Shown: piece after piece, positions 24,392 to 31,635 of the stretch
Position numbering within the stretch: position 1 is the stretch's first letter
Layout: every line of letters begins with the position of its first letter
From: Mycobacterium sp. UM_CSW
GTDB lineage: Bacteria > Actinomycetota > Actinomycetes > Mycobacteriales > Mycobacteriaceae
Direction of reading: 5' to 3'
Length of the DNA stretch: 48,245 nucleotides
Assembly: GCF_000455205.1 (NCBI RefSeq)
Contig: NZ_AUWQ01000020.1
Span: 1-48,245, forward strand
The notes under the pieces: model-generated
Seen by the model: the letters and a program-made list of their open reading frames with translations, nothing else
Told to the model about the DNA's origin: nothing
Databases searched by the model: none
Program-made: the position numbers and the translations under genes

Positions 24392-25519
24392 GTGAGCACC
24401 ACCGACGTCCAATCCCCAGAATACGAAGATGCGCTCGACGAGCCCGCCTTCACCAGCCGGCGGCCGTTGGATTACGTGCCGGGCATCCTGCTGCTGATCG
24501 GCGTGGGCCTGCTCGGCAAGTACGCGCAGATCTGGTGGAACGCGCTGGCCAAGCACGAACACTGGCGCGTCCCCGACATCGAATACGTGTTGTGGGCCAT
24601 CGTGATTGGCCTGCTGATCACCAACACCGTCGGCCTTCATCGGATTTTTCGCCCCGGCGTGCAGACCTACGAGTTCTGGCTCAAGGTCGGCATCGTCGTG
24701 CTGGGAGCCCGGTTCGTGCTGGGCGACATCGCCAAGCTGGGCGGGCTGAGCCTGATCCAGATCCTGGTCGACATGGCGGTCGCGGGAACCATCATCATCG
24801 TCGCCGCCCGCGCATTCGGGTTGTCCGGAAAGCTCGGCTCCCTGCTGGCGATCGGCACCTCGATCTGCGGGGTGTCGGCGATCATCGCCGCCAAGGGCGC
24901 GATCCGGGCCCGCAACTCCGACGTCAGCTACGCGATCGCGGCGATCCTGGCGCTGGGCGCGGTGGCGCTGTTCGTGCTGCCGCCGCTGGGACATTCGATC
25001 GGCCTGACGGATCGCGAGTTCGGCATCTGGGCGGGGCTGGCGGTGGACAACACCGCCGAGACCACCGCCACGGGTTACCTGTTCTCCGACCACGCCGGCA
25101 AGATCGCCGTGTTGGTCAAGTCGACCCGTAACGCGCTGATCGGGTTCGTCGTCCTGGGCTTCGCGCTGTATTGGGCCGCGCGCGGGCAGGCCGACGAGAT
25201 CGCCCCCGGCTTCAAGGCCAAGGCCGTGTTCGTCTGGAAGAAGTTCCCGAAGTTCGTGCTGGGGTTCTTGGCCGTCTCGGCGATCGCCACCGCGCACTGG
25301 CTGACCAAGGGGCAAACCGCCAACCTGGCCAACGTGTCGAAATGGGCGTTCCTGCTCACGTTCGCCGGGGTGGGGCTCAACACCGACATCCGGCAGATCG
25401 CCCGCACCGGGTGGCGCCCGCTGGTCGTCGCGGTCATCGGACTCACCGTCGTCGCGACGGTGTCGCTCGGCATCGTCCTGCTCACCTCCCGCGTCTTGCA
25501 TTGGGGCGTAACGGCCTAG
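24392..25519 (+). CDS. YeiH-family putative sulfate exporter
   Basis: A 375-residue membrane protein with about ten helices of the UPF0324/Cons_hypoth698 (YeiH, putative sulfate exporter) family. Characteristic blocks: [70 protein letters not shown] and [16 protein letters not shown]. The exported ion is not firmly known in the family; next to sulfate activation genes, sulfate or another sulfur oxyanion is a reasonable guess. GTG at 24392 is used (MSTTDVQSP). The gap to cysNC is 55 bp plus the small gene; to the next gene 29 bp. Confidence 0.87.
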   Translation: MSTTDVQSPEYEDALDEPAFTSRRPLDYVPGILLLIGVGLLGKYAQIWWNALAKHEHWRVPDIEYVLWAIVIGLLITNTVGLHRIFRPGVQTYEFWLKVGIVVLGARFVLGDIAKLGGLSLIQILVDMAVAGTIIIVAARAFGLSGKLGSLLAIGTSICGVSAIIAAKGAIRARNSDVSYAIAAILALGAVALFVLPPLGHSIGLTDREFGIWAGLAVDNTAETTATGYLFSDHAGKIAVLVKSTRNALIGFVVLGFALYWAARGQADEIAPGFKAKAVFVWKKFPKFVLGFLAVSAIATAHWLTKGQTANLANVSKWAFLLTFAGVGLNTDIRQIARTGWRPLVVAVIGLTVVATVSLGIVLLTSRVLHWGVTA

Positions 25520-25548
25520 CGGATACCCGGGCGGTAACCTGGCCCGCA

Positions 25549-26193
25549 ATGTGGATCACCATCTTGGTGATGGCCGTCGCCGTCAGCCTCGAACCCTTCC
25601 GGGTCGGCATGACGGTGCTGATGTTGAACCGGCCACGGCCGATCCTGCAGCTGCTGGCGTTCCTCTGCGGCGGCTTCGCGATGGGCATGAGCGTGGGCCT
25701 GGTCGTGCTGTTCGTCTTGCGGCGCAGGCTGCTGTGGTCGACATATCTCACGCTGCCGAGGGTGCAGATCTGCATCGGCGTGCTGGCGCTGTTGGCCGCG
25801 GCCGCCGTCGTCCTGACCCGCAACCGGGTGGCCGTTCCGGAAACGGTGGCGACGCGCGCGCAGCGGCTGGTGACCGGGCGATCGCTGTGGGTGGCGGGCG
25901 CGGCCGGCCTCGGAATCGCGCTGCCGTCGGTCGACTATCTGGCCGCGCTGGCCGTCATCCTGGCGTCGGGTGCGGCGGCCGCCACGCAGGTCGGCGCGCT
26001 GCTGATGTTCAACGCCGTGGCCTTCGCCCTGGTGGAGATTCCCCTGGTGGTCTACCTGTTGGCGCCCCAAGCGACGCGCGACTCGATGGCGGCGCTGCAC
26101 AACTGGATCCGATCGCGCCGACGCATCCAGGTCACCGCCCTGCTGGCCGCGGTCGGGTGCATCCTGATGGCGGTCGGCCTAGCCGGTATCTGA
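25549..26193 (+). CDS. GAP/Sap-family membrane protein (sulfolipid-addressing protein-like)
   Basis: A 214-residue protein with six hydrophobic segments: SLEPFRVGMTVLMLNRPRP followed by LLAFLCGGFAMGMSVGLVVL is typical of the GAP family (Pfam Sap, sulfolipid-1-addressing protein). Members help move surface glycolipids across the mycobacterial inner membrane: Gap for glycopeptidolipids, Sap (Rv3821) for sulfolipid-1 in M. tuberculosis. Location at the end of a stf0-cysD-cysNC series fits a role with a sulfated trehalose product. ATG at 25549 is 29 bp after the YeiH stop; the ribosome-binding site is weak. It converges with the permease gene, with 35 bp between stops. Confidence 0.83.
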   Translation: MWITILVMAVAVSLEPFRVGMTVLMLNRPRPILQLLAFLCGGFAMGMSVGLVVLFVLRRRLLWSTYLTLPRVQICIGVLALLAAAAVVLTRNRVAVPETVATRAQRLVTGRSLWVAGAAGLGIALPSVDYLAALAVILASGAAAATQVGALLMFNAVAFALVEIPLVVYLLAPQATRDSMAALHNWIRSRRRIQVTALLAAVGCILMAVGLAGI

Positions 26194-26228
26194 GGCCAAC
26201 ACCGAAACCAGCAGGGCCGCGAGTCGTT

Positions 26229-28574
26229 TCACGACCCGGCCGCCTTCGCGGGGTCCTCGATGATGTGATACGCGGGGTCGACCATCGCCATCGGTTGGGT
26301 GCCGCTCTGCCGGGGCTTGCCGGTGATCCGCAGCAGCTGACCGGGCTGGATGTCGGCGCCGCCGCGCCCATGCCGGAATGTCACGCAGATCTCGCCGCTG
26401 TTGTCGCCGACGACGACGCGCCGGACGGTGCGCCTGCGTTCGTTGACGTCCTCGACTTCGTTGACCCGCCCCTCAAAGGTGGCGCGCTGCCCCGGAATCA
26501 AGCCCCCGACGGTGATCACCGACGCCGAACGATCGGGGTGTTCGTAGGCTTCGACTTCCTTTTCCTCGTCCCTCGAGACCCACGCCTCGATCTTGTCGAG
26601 CTCGCGGGAGATTCGTTGCTCGAACCCTTCGGGGTACGCCTCCTTGATCCGCGACTCCACGTCGTAGGGCACGATTGTCGCCGCGGCGTCCGGGATCAGG
26701 CTGACCGCGCGGGCCACCTTGTCGGCGGTGCGGTCGTGCAGCAGGCGCCCCAACAGCGGGGCATAGGTCCGGCGCGGCAGCAGCACGGTGACGTTGGTAT
26801 TCCGGTGTTCGTCGCGCGCCTTGGCGACCAGCACCTGCGCGGCGCGCGTGACCCGGCGGTCCGGGCAGTCGACCACCCGCAGCGGGGTGTCGAGATCGAA
26901 GTCGTCCCAACGCTTTCGCAACGCCTTCGCGTGGGCGTCGTCCACCATGAAGTGCACCGCGACCAATTCGTCGGCACGCAGCCCTCTGCCGTAGCGCAGC
27001 GCTTCGATGACCGCGAGGTCGAGGGAGTTCACGAACACGAACACCTTGTGCCGGGCGTACTTCACCAATTCGGGACGGTCGGTGCGGAACATCTCAAGGA
27101 TGGCCGCCTCGGCGCGGTACTCCCGGTTCAGCCGCATCAGCGCGAACACCAGCACCGGAAAGACCACGACCACCAGCCACGCGCCCTCGGTGAACTTCGC
27201 CACCGCGAAGATGCCCACCACAATGGTCGACAGGATCGCCGACGACAGGTTGATCGCGAGCCGGCGCCGCCACCCCGGTTCCCGATGGGTGAGATGGTGT
27301 TTGGTCATCCCATAGCCGGCCATCGAGAAGCCGGTGAACACGCCGATCGCGTAGAACGGGACGAGCGCCGTGACCGAGCCGCCCGTCGTCAGCAGCAGCA
27401 CCACCGACAGCGCGGTGAGCGTGATGATGCCGTTCGAAAACACCAGCCGGTGGCCGCGTTTCATCAGCTGGCGCGGCAGGAAGCGGTCTTCGGCGACGAA
27501 GCTCGCCAGCGCGGGGAACCCGTTGAAACTGGTGTTGGCGCCGGTGAACAGGATGGCCGCGGTCGATGCCTGGACCATGATGTAGAGGACGTTGCCGATC
27601 GTGCCGGTGCCGAAAACCGCGCGGGCAACCTGTGACAGCACCGACGGATATCCGGCCTCGAACGGCGTTGCGTGGGTGACGAACGTCAGGTAGGCGACGC
27701 CGGCCAGCAAGAACCCGAGGATGCATGCCATGATGGTGAGCACCCGACGGGCGTTGCGTCCCTGCGGTTTACGGAAGACGTTTACCGTGTTGGAGATCGC
27801 CTCGACCCCCGTCAGCGACGAACCGCCGTTGGCGAACGCGCGCAGCAACACCAGCACCGTCGCGCCCATCACCAGCCCGTCTCCCTGATGAACCGGCACC
27901 GCCCCCGCGATGTGCGCTGCGTCGTAAGTCGGTAAACCCCAGAATATTTCGCGGATGACGCCGACCACGATCGTCAGCGTGATCATGCTGACGAACAGGT
28001 ATGTCGGGGCCGCGAATTGCACGCCGGCCTCCCGCAATCCACGCAGGTTCAAATAGCAGATGAGCAGCACCACGCCGACGGTGATCGCCAGGCTGTAGGG
28101 GCCCAGCGCCGGTATGGCCGACGCCACCGCGACCGTCCCCGCCGCCGCCTGCACCGCCACGGTGACCACATAGTCGATCAACAGCGCCGCGGCGGCGACC
28201 TGCGCCACCTTGGGTCCGAAATTCTCGCGCGCCACGATGTAGGAGCCGCCGGCCCGCGTGTAGGCCATGACGACCTGCCGGTACGACGCGGCCACCAACA
28301 CCAGGATCACCAAAATCGCGGCGTTGATAGGCAGCAGCAAGGCGAAGGCCGCCAGCCCGGCATTGGGCAGCAGCTCGATCAGGATCTGTTCGGTGCCGTA
28401 GGCGGTGGACGAGATCGCATCCGGCGAAAGCGCGCCGAGCGCAATCCCGTTGGACAACTTCTCCGTGGACAGACTCTCGGTGATCAGCGGCTTCCCGAGA
28501 AACACGCGCTTGGCGATGTCCCCGACCGACGTCGGGATCGGGACCTTGCTCGTCGAAGTTGTCACGACCTGCAT
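26229..28574 (-). CDS. APC-superfamily permease, KimA-like, fused to an OB-fold domain
   Basis: A 781-residue protein. Residues ~45-470 hold about 12 membrane helices of the APC superfamily; ALGALSPDAISSTAYGTEQILIEL resembles the first-helix motif of the potassium importer KimA and of Rv2690c-type mycobacterial permeases. Residues ~480-670 are a soluble alpha/beta (USP-like) domain. From about 690, VGGLIPGQRATFEGRVNEVE, RRVVVGDNSGEICVTF and QLLRITGKPRQ form an OB-fold. In M. tuberculosis, from memory, a separate OB-fold protein (Rv2694c) lies near Rv2690c and the TrkA-type ceoBC genes, so the fusion is informative. Potassium or amino-acid uptake is likely. Start ATG 28574; 37 bp after dapC on the same strand. 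Confidence 0.85.
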   Translation of the reverse strand: MQVVTTSTSKVPIPTSVGDIAKRVFLGKPLITESLSTEKLSNGIALGALSPDAISSTAYGTEQILIELLPNAGLAAFALLLPINAAILVILVLVAASYRQVVMAYTRAGGSYIVARENFGPKVAQVAAAALLIDYVVTVAVQAAAGTVAVASAIPALGPYSLAITVGVVLLICYLNLRGLREAGVQFAAPTYLFVSMITLTIVVGVIREIFWGLPTYDAAHIAGAVPVHQGDGLVMGATVLVLLRAFANGGSSLTGVEAISNTVNVFRKPQGRNARRVLTIMACILGFLLAGVAYLTFVTHATPFEAGYPSVLSQVARAVFGTGTIGNVLYIMVQASTAAILFTGANTSFNGFPALASFVAEDRFLPRQLMKRGHRLVFSNGIITLTALSVVLLLTTGGSVTALVPFYAIGVFTGFSMAGYGMTKHHLTHREPGWRRRLAINLSSAILSTIVVGIFAVAKFTEGAWLVVVVFPVLVFALMRLNREYRAEAAILEMFRTDRPELVKYARHKVFVFVNSLDLAVIEALRYGRGLRADELVAVHFMVDDAHAKALRKRWDDFDLDTPLRVVDCPDRRVTRAAQVLVAKARDEHRNTNVTVLLPRRTYAPLLGRLLHDRTADKVARAVSLIPDAAATIVPYDVESRIKEAYPEGFEQRISRELDKIEAWVSRDEEKEVEAYEHPDRSASVITVGGLIPGQRATFEGRVNEVEDVNERRRTVRRVVVGDNSGEICVTFRHGRGGADIQPGQLLRITGKPRQSGTQPMAMVDPAYHIIEDPAKAAGS

Positions 28575-28611
28575 TCTGCCGCCCGGCCGGTCCGCGCGGC
28601 GGGCGGACGGG

Positions 28612-29697
28612 CTAAGTCAGCCGCGAGACCGCCGCGGCGATGCGCTCGTCGGTGGCGGTCAGCGCGACCCGCACGTGCCGGGCACCGCCCGGGCCGTAGA
28701 AGTCGCCGGGCGCCACCAGGATGCCGAGGGAGGCGAGCCGCGAGACGCTGTCCCGGCAGGGCTCGCCGCGGGTGGCCCAGAGATAGAGGCCGGCCTCGGA
28801 ATGGTCGACGGCGAAACCGGCGGAGCGCAGCGCCGGCAACAGGGCGGCGCGCCGCCGTTCGTACCGCTCGCGCTGCACCCGCTCGTGGTCGTCGTCGTCG
28901 AGCGCGGCCACCATGGCGGCCTGCACCGGCGTCGGCACGATCATCCCGGCGTGTTTGCGCACCGCGAGCAGCTCGCCGACCAGGGCCGGATCCCCGGCGA
29001 CCAGGCCGGCCCGATAACCGGCCAGCGACGAGCTCTTCGACAGCGAGTGGATCGCGAGCAGCCCGGTATGGTCGCCGTCGCACACCGAGGGATGCAACAC
29101 CGACAGCGGTTCGGCGTCCCAGCCCAGGCCCAGATAGCACTCGTCGGAGGCGACGATCACCCCGCGCTCGCGCGCCCATCCGACGACCTTGCGCAGGTGG
29201 TCGACGCCCAGCACCCGCCCGGTCGGGTTGCTCGGCGAGTTCAGGTAGATCAGCGCCGGGGATTGCGGGCCCACCTGGGTCAGCGAGTCGGCGCGCAGCA
29301 CCGAGGCCCCGGCCAGCCGCGCGCCCACGTCATACGTCGGGTAGGCCAGCTCCGGGACCGCGATCAGGGCCTCGCGGCCCAGGCCCAGCAGCGTCGGCAG
29401 CCAGGCGATGAGTTCCTTGCTGCCGATCACCGGCAGCACGGCCGCCTCGGTCAGCCCGGTGATCCCGAAACGGCGGCCCAGCGCGGCGACCGCCGATTCG
29501 CGCAGTCGCGCCGTGCCGGCGGTGGCGGGGTACCCGGGGGCTGAGCTGGCGGCCGCCAGCGCCTCCCGGATCAGCGGCGCGACCGGGTCTACCGGGGTGC
29601 CGACGGACAGGTCGACGATTCCGTCCGGATGCGCCGCGGCCCGCGCCTTCGCGTCGGCCAGCGTGTCCCAGGGAAACTCCGGCAGGGACGCCGACAC
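28612..29697 (-). CDS. dapC: N-succinyldiaminopimelate aminotransferase DapC
   Basis: PLP enzyme of fold type I converting N-succinyl-2-amino-6-ketopimelate and glutamate to N-succinyl-LL-DAP, the step between DapD and DapE. Landmarks: GYPATAGTARLRESA, YLNSPSNPTGRVLG, SDECYLGLGWDAEP, the PLP lysine in IHSLSKSSSLAGYRAG, and the C-terminal HVRVALTATDERI arginine. The GTG at 29697 (MSASLPEFPWDTLADAKA) gives 361 residues, one fewer than the M. tuberculosis enzyme (Rv1178); the longer frame overlaps fdxC and is not coding. It follows fdxC by eight bases in the same operon. Confidence 0.95.
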   Translation of the reverse strand: MSASLPEFPWDTLADAKARAAAHPDGIVDLSVGTPVDPVAPLIREALAAASSAPGYPATAGTARLRESAVAALGRRFGITGLTEAAVLPVIGSKELIAWLPTLLGLGREALIAVPELAYPTYDVGARLAGASVLRADSLTQVGPQSPALIYLNSPSNPTGRVLGVDHLRKVVGWARERGVIVASDECYLGLGWDAEPLSVLHPSVCDGDHTGLLAIHSLSKSSSLAGYRAGLVAGDPALVGELLAVRKHAGMIVPTPVQAAMVAALDDDDHERVQRERYERRRAALLPALRSAGFAVDHSEAGLYLWATRGEPCRDSVSRLASLGILVAPGDFYGPGGARHVRVALTATDERIAAAVSRLT

Positions 29698-29705
29698 CCT
29701 TCCGC

Positions 29706-30032
29706 TCAGTCGCCCTCGCCCTGGGGCGGCAGGTCCTTGACGACCTGCGGGTCGTTCTCGGTCAGACCGACCTTCGCAGCGCCACCCGGCGACCCCAGCT
29801 CGGCAAAGAAGTCGGCGTTGATCTGTGTGTACTGGCTCCACTGCTCCGGCACGTCGTCTTCGTAATAGATCGCTTCGACGGGGCAGACCGGCTCACAGGC
29901 CCCACAGTCGACGCACTCATCGGGGTGGATGTACAGCATCCGGGCACCCTCGTAGATGCAGTCGACCGGGCACTCCTCGATGCATGCCTTGTCCTTGATG
30001 TCGACGCAGGGTTCGGCGATCGTGTACGTCAC
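29706..30032 (-). CDS. fdxC: 7Fe ferredoxin FdxC
   Basis: A 108-residue electron carrier with a [3Fe-4S] and a [4Fe-4S] cluster. Cysteine pattern: CVDIKDKACIEECPVDCIYE then CVDCGACEPVCPVEAI, as in seven-iron ferredoxins of actinobacteria; the acidic C-terminus ends PPQGEGD. The GTG at 30032 is chosen because GGAGGAG lies six bases before it; an ATG two codons upstream would leave no spacing. Length equals M. tuberculosis FdxC (Rv1177). It is the first gene of an fdxC-dapC operon. Confidence 0.95.
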   Translation of the reverse strand: MTYTIAEPCVDIKDKACIEECPVDCIYEGARMLYIHPDECVDCGACEPVCPVEAIYYEDDVPEQWSQYTQINADFFAELGSPGGAAKVGLTENDPQVVKDLPPQGEGD

Positions 30033-30401
30033 AGACATCTCCTCCATGTACTGCGTGTGGGCTGCGGTTCGGCTCGCCGCGGCGCTCCGGCCGCGTCAGC
30101 GCAAGCATTCGGTTACTGATACTAGACGTTGCACATACACGTCAACCACTCGGCACCCCGGCGGTTCGCTGACGTCTCGGGGCTGGGCCGGGTGCGGCGG
30201 CCCCTGCGGCATTTCACCGAGGGCGAACACCCACGTATAACGCCCTGACCTGCGCATAGTTACGATTAGAACTTCCTGTGCGATAACGCTTGCGATAGAA
30301 GATTGCTCACGGGGCCTGGTAGCCTCGACCGCAGACGGCAACCGTTGGGCAATGTCGTCGCCGTTTATCGACGGTGCATTGAAATGGGGAAGGTCCACAA
30401 A
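30033..30401. promoter_or_regulatory. 369-bp divergent control region between fdxC and TB8.4
   Basis: No convincing gene is present. For fdxC (minus strand) a candidate promoter is TTGACG (complement of 30140-30145) with TAGTAT (complement of 30119-30124) at a short 15-bp spacing. Toward TB8.4 the sequence becomes AT-richer (30240-30300, with several short TA-rich -10-like words such as GATAAC) and GGGGAAGG at 30385-30392 is the ribosome-binding site. No operator-type dyad was obvious. Confidence 0.4.
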
Positions 30402-30737
30402 ATGGTGAAGCTGTCGTTGACCAAACTGGCCGCTGTTGCTGGGGGTGTTGCTTTTGCGTTGACCGCCGGCTCCGGGATCGCATCCGCCGATCCGCTGGAT
30501 CCGGTCATCAACACGACGTGCAACTACGGGCAGGTGATGGCCGCGCTGAACGCGACGGATCCGGCTGCTGCGGCGCAGTTGACCGCGTCGCCGATCGCGG
30601 TGAGTTACTTGAACCAGTTCCTGGCCTCGCCGCCGCCGAAGCGCCTGCAGATGGCCCACCAGATCCAGGCCATGCCGCAGGCCGCGCCGTACTTCAACGA
30701 CGTTTTGTCGGTTGCCGGCAGCTGCAACAACTACTGA
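30402..30737 (+). CDS. TB8.4: Secreted TB8.4-type antigen (hemophore-like fold)
   Basis: A 111-residue secreted protein. Signal peptide about 30 residues ending GSGIASA before DPLDPVINTTCNYGQVMAAL; mature part about 80 residues with two cysteines (NTTCNYG, GSCNNY) that should form one disulfide, and the block YLNQFLASPPPKRLQMAHQI. It matches M. tuberculosis TB8.4 (Rv1174c) and the wider family of small mycobacterial heme-binding-type secreted proteins; heme binding is not shown by the sequence. GGGGAAGG precedes ATG 30402. As in H37Rv it lies between fdxC and fbiC. Its stop is 12 bp from the convergent gene. Confidence 0.9.
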   Translation: MVKLSLTKLAAVAGGVAFALTAGSGIASADPLDPVINTTCNYGQVMAALNATDPAAAAQLTASPIAVSYLNQFLASPPPKRLQMAHQIQAMPQAAPYFNDVLSVAGSCNNY

Positions 30738-30749
30738 GCCACCAGCGCG

Positions 30750-31517
30750 TCAGTAGCCGCTGAGCAGTCGGCGCACCTGGCCCAGCAGTTCGGGCCCGGC
30801 GTCGCTGCAAATCCGCGACGGGTTTCCGGGGCGGCGACCCCAGAGCAGTAAAACCCTTGCGGCGGAGTCGGTTTCGAGGATGGCCGGGCCTTCGGGCCCG
30901 GCCATTCCGATTGAGGTCTTTTCGGCGTCCGCGGTGACCACCACGTCGTCGCTGCCGAAGACGCGCAACCGCGCCTCGATTCGCTCGCCCGGTTCCAGCG
31001 ACTTGGCGCCCTTGGCGAGCAGCGGGCGTCCCACCGCGACGACGCTGTGCGTCGTCATCCAGGGCTCGGCGAGCCGGGCGGCGAACCCGGTGTCGTCATC
31101 TCCGGTGATGTCCCAACCGTGCAGTACGAGCTCCTCCCGCATGTGCTCGGCGAACCAGGGCACCTTCATGGTGCGCCCGGTCCAGGCGACGTCGGTGTCG
31201 GCGGGAACGCTCTCGGCGGCGGCCGTGACCTCGTTCAGCGTGGCCATTCGGTCGTGCAGCGCGTCCCAGAGGTCTGAGTCGTTCATGGCGCGCAGCGGGG
31301 CCTCCCGTTCCTCGAAGCCGCGCGTGCCGACGGGTTCGCCCTCCAGGTGGGCTCCCAGCACCCGGGCGAGCTCCTCGGCGTTTCCGGCCTGATGGATGAC
31401 GATGTCGCGCACCGTCCACGCTTCGCACCAGGTGCCCGACTCGGGGCGGCGCCGCTGCACCGCGTCCAGGAAGGGCTGCCATTCCGGGAACCGGTCTTGA
31501 TCGATGTGTCGCTTCAC
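30750..31517 (-). CDS. Maleylpyruvate isomerase (MDMPI/DinB)-like protein
   Basis: About 255 residues. The N-terminal part has the DinB-like four-helix fold of mycothiol-dependent maleylpyruvate isomerases (CEAWTVRDIVIHQAGNAEEL, then WFAEHMREELVLHGWDI), with histidines placed for a metal site, and the C-terminal ~90 residues form the usual beta-rich MDMPI tail ending LLWGRRPGNP. Such proteins often act as mycothiol transferases; this fits an organism that has mshB in the same window. Start is uncertain: I chose GTG 31517 (MKRHIDQDRFPEW) because the fold begins there; GTG 31547 is an alternative. Confidence 0.72.
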   Translation of the reverse strand: MKRHIDQDRFPEWQPFLDAVQRRRPESGTWCEAWTVRDIVIHQAGNAEELARVLGAHLEGEPVGTRGFEEREAPLRAMNDSDLWDALHDRMATLNEVTAAAESVPADTDVAWTGRTMKVPWFAEHMREELVLHGWDITGDDDTGFAARLAEPWMTTHSVVAVGRPLLAKGAKSLEPGERIEARLRVFGSDDVVVTADAEKTSIGMAGPEGPAILETDSAARVLLLWGRRPGNPSRICSDAGPELLGQVRRLLSGY

Positions 31518-31557
31518 GGGCTCGGGTATACCCGCGGCCACCGACACGTAGTCGTTG

Positions 31558-31621
31558 GCGAGCGCGCGCAAAATGCCGCGCTTCCCGGCGTGTCGCCGTA
31601 CAAACGCGCGCCCTCGCGGCG
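31558..31621. repeat. Dispersed ~62-bp palindromic intergenic element, copy B
   Basis: The opposite-orientation counterpart of the element at 5177-5238. GCGAGCGCGCGCAAAATG at 31558 corresponds to the far arm of copy A, and CGGCGTGTCGCCGTACAAA (31586-31604) to its core, differing at two bases plus a two-base gap. It separates fbiC from the isomerase-like gene on the minus strand. A hairpin of the paired GCGCGC arms would form in the fbiC transcript. Confidence 0.7.
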
Positions 31622-31635
31622 GGAAGCTAAGCCAG

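Noticed and set aside
25551-27635. 694-codon plus-strand open frame
   Set aside because: Out-of-frame reading of the GAP-like gene followed by antisense of the permease gene; no motif recognised.
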